A stretch of DNA of 64,000 bases from CAWUFC02 sp963921335 (GTDB taxonomy: Bacteria; Pseudomonadota; Gammaproteobacteria; Pseudomonadales; Halieaceae): positions 992,001 through 1,056,000 of the forward strand of contig CAWUFC020000001.1 in the NCBI GenBank assembly GCA_963921335.3, read 5' to 3'. How positions within the stretch are numbered: position 1 is the stretch's first letter; the number at the start of each line of letters is the position of its first letter. A program made the position numbers and the translations under genes. The notes under the pieces were generated by a model. It searched no databases and had not been told where the DNA came from. It worked only from the letters and a program-made list of their open reading frames with translations. Positions 62,446 to 64,000 of the stretch are shown piece after piece.

Positions 62446-64000
62446 ATGGCTACTAACGAACTTACCCCGGCGGAACAGGCACAGCAGCTGTACGTCTCTT
62501 ACTACGGACGCCCAGGAGACCCCGGTGGTTTCGCTTTTTGGGTAGAAGAATTCACTAACTCTGACAATGTCGACGCTGTACTGGTTGCCTTTGGCGAGTC
62601 AGACGAAACTGCTCGTCTGCTGGAAAGCGAGGGTGTGACTGATACAACTGGTTTGGTTACCCTGCTTTACAATCAGATGTTTAACCGCGACCCCGATGCA
62701 GAAGGCCTGGCTTTCTACGTTGAGGAAATCGACAGTGGTCGTTTGTCTGCCGCGTCTGCCGCTCTGGATATCGCTAATGGCGCCCAGAACGAAGACCGCG
62801 TGACCCTGGACAACAAAATTGAAGTAGCCAACACCTTCACAGCTAGCCTCGAAGACGAGAATGGCTATACCGGTGTAGATGCAGAAACCGATGGTCGTGC
62901 GCTGCTGAGCGTTGTTGACGAAACTGATGAGTCAGTGACTGCTGGTAACGCTGCCGCTGAAGAACTCGCAACCGAGTACAACGAGTCAACTGGCCCTGAG
63001 CCGGGTGAAGAGTACGTACTGACGCCTGGCGCTGACGTGATCGAATCTGGTGCTGGCGATGACACTATTCTTGGTGTTACTACTGGCGCGGCCGCCACCA
63101 CGACCGTGCAGGCGGGCGATCTGATCGCTGACTCCAGCGTGACCGACAACGACGTGTTTACCATCAATGCACAGGCTGCGGTTCCGGCGCTTACTGTGAG
63201 CGGTATTGAGACCATCGAGGTAAACCTGGATCTGTTTGGCGGTGCCACTGCTGCGGTTGACGCCAAGAACATCACTGGCGCTAACATCGTGCTTGACTCT
63301 GTCAAGCTGGGTTTTGATGGCGCGGGCAAGGTTGACAATATTGGCAACAATAGCGTCACCATGGGGGAAGCGGTTAATAACCTGGATGCCAACGGTGTAA
63401 AAGATGCCTCGATCACTGCGGGCGCTAACTCTACCGTTGCCGTAGATATTGTTGCTGACCCCACCGACCTGGTTGGTCCAACCCTGAGCTTTAATGGGGA
63501 TTCCAAGCTGACGCTGAGCGAAACTGGCGCGGGTTCGGCCAAGATCGTTAACATCGAAGCTCTGGAAGACGCAACCATCACTCTGACTGACGGCACTACT
63601 GCAACGCTGGTTGCTATGGGTGACAAAGAGCTGAACATCACTGGTGTCTGGAATGGCAAGACTGTCCAGGACAAGATTGGCGAAAACGGCTCTCTGAACC
63701 TGGTGAATACGGGTACGGGTGCAACTGACCTGACCAAGATTGCTAGTGCGGCCAATATCGCTCTGGCGGCGCCGGTTGCTGCGGCAGGTGCTGCGACCGT
63801 TAAAATGGCGGATGGCCAGACGGTTGCCCTGCTGGTTGATCAGGGCGGTGCAGGTACTGCTACTTTCGAGGGTATTTCTGCTACATCTGGCACCGGTACT
63901 ATTGTGGTTGCCGACGATCTGACCAGCAAAATCTCTGTCACCAAAATGGCTTCTGTCGGCCTGACGATTGTTGATGCCAAAAACACCATTGCGGATCTGA
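62446..64000 (+). CDS. Secreted DUF4214/RTX-like exoprotein, probable S-layer or adhesin (partial, runs off edge)
   Basis: The frame is open from ATG 62446 to the last base (518 codons), without a stop. Residues ~8-135 are DUF4214: QLYVSYYGRPGDPGGFAFWVEEF, LYNQMFNRDPDAEGLAFYVEEIDSG and DNKIEVANTF. An RTX-like GADVIESGAGDDTILG follows (~193-208). The rest is a low-complexity Ala/Thr/Asp/Gly-rich beta repeat region (IVNIEALEDATITLTDGT, TKIASAANIALAAPVAAAG). There is no Sec signal, cysteine is absent and the composition is acidic, all as in type I cargo. The upstream three-gene exporter and glycosyltransferases support this. The arrangement recalls the Caulobacter RsaA S-layer locus; adhesin or haemolysin-like function cannot be excluded without the C-terminus. 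Confidence 0.88.
   Translation, partial: MATNELTPAEQAQQLYVSYYGRPGDPGGFAFWVEEFTNSDNVDAVLVAFGESDETARLLESEGVTDTTGLVTLLYNQMFNRDPDAEGLAFYVEEIDSGRLSAASAALDIANGAQNEDRVTLDNKIEVANTFTASLEDENGYTGVDAETDGRALLSVVDETDESVTAGNAAAEELATEYNESTGPEPGEEYVLTPGADVIESGAGDDTILGVTTGAAATTTVQAGDLIADSSVTDNDVFTINAQAAVPALTVSGIETIEVNLDLFGGATAAVDAKNITGANIVLDSVKLGFDGAGKVDNIGNNSVTMGEAVNNLDANGVKDASITAGANSTVAVDIVADPTDLVGPTLSFNGDSKLTLSETGAGSAKIVNIEALEDATITLTDGTTATLVAMGDKELNITGVWNGKTVQDKIGENGSLNLVNTGTGATDLTKIASAANIALAAPVAAAGAATVKMADGQTVALLVDQGGAGTATFEGISATSGTGTIVVADDLTSKISVTKMASVGLTIVDAKNTIADL

Noticed and set aside
62865..63755. 296-codon open frame on the minus strand inside the secreted protein gene
   Set aside because: It is the antisense shadow of the Ala/Thr/Asp-rich repeat region, giving Ser/Val/Pro low-complexity sequence. 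The plus-strand frame has DUF4214 and RTX features.

Overview
The window reads as a marine gammaproteobacterium, most likely of the Halieaceae (OM60/NOR5) type. This is inferred from gene content: the nadA–bepA–tusA–AI-2E-permease block, homodimeric-type aceE/aceF, fabV and miaE, together with a steroid-degradation cluster and an RTX/DUF4214 type I secretion locus. No taxonomic search was possible. No rRNA, tRNA, IS transposase or CRISPR array was recognised.

1-14 kb is a signalling region. Two large periplasmic-sensing histidine-kinase genes of the two-component-regulator-propeller (Y_Y_Y) type point away from each other (16-3114 minus; 4600-9034 plus, broken by a one-base frameshift in a 7-C tract). 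Between them lie an unknown 163-aa gene and a secreted protein (3923-4450) made of a subtilisin-propeptide (I9)-like domain followed by four and a half near-identical 14-residue repeats GNYWNF(S/T)KQDDLLA. Three c-di-GMP genes follow: REC-GGDEF-EAL, 7TM-GGDEF and a degenerate REC-GGDEF-EAL. The repeat protein, its two flanking sensors and the adjacent c-di-GMP enzyme form the best candidate here for an undescribed system, perhaps a secreted repeat peptide sensed in the periplasm. That function is a hypothesis.

14-35 kb is mostly housekeeping and metabolism. It starts with a three-gene operon (crotonase, F420-type luciferase-like oxidoreductase, DUF3604 lipoprotein) and a convergent deazaflavin-type nitroreductase. 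Then come nadA, bepA, tusA, an AI-2E-family permease, an M16 lipoprotein protease, pyruvate dehydrogenase aceE-aceF, a family 2-like glycosyltransferase with miaE, fabV, a metallo-beta-lactamase-fold hydrolase and a medium/long-chain acyl-CoA ligase that ends in a strong terminator.

35.6-51 kb is a nearly uninterrupted co-directional cluster matching the actinobacterial KstR2 regulon for steroid C/D-ring (HIP) catabolism: fadD3, ipdA, ipdB, ipdC, echA20, fadE31-like, a FadE32/33-like subunit, fadA6, an SDR, another short FadE, fadE30, ipdF and a second thiolase. Two overlapping Lrp/AsnC-type regulators sit where a TetR-type KstR2 would be expected. A heavily structured intergenic element (49.5-49.75 kb) separates ipdF from the last thiolase.

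51-64 kb is a complete type I secretion system (ABC permease, HlyD-type adaptor, TolC-type channel), then glycosyltransferases, a small membrane protein and a DUF4214-methyltransferase. It ends with a strong promoter, a long leader and a large DUF4214/RTX-like secreted protein that runs off the right edge. The layout resembles an S-layer or giant-exoprotein locus with its own exporter and surface-glycan genes.
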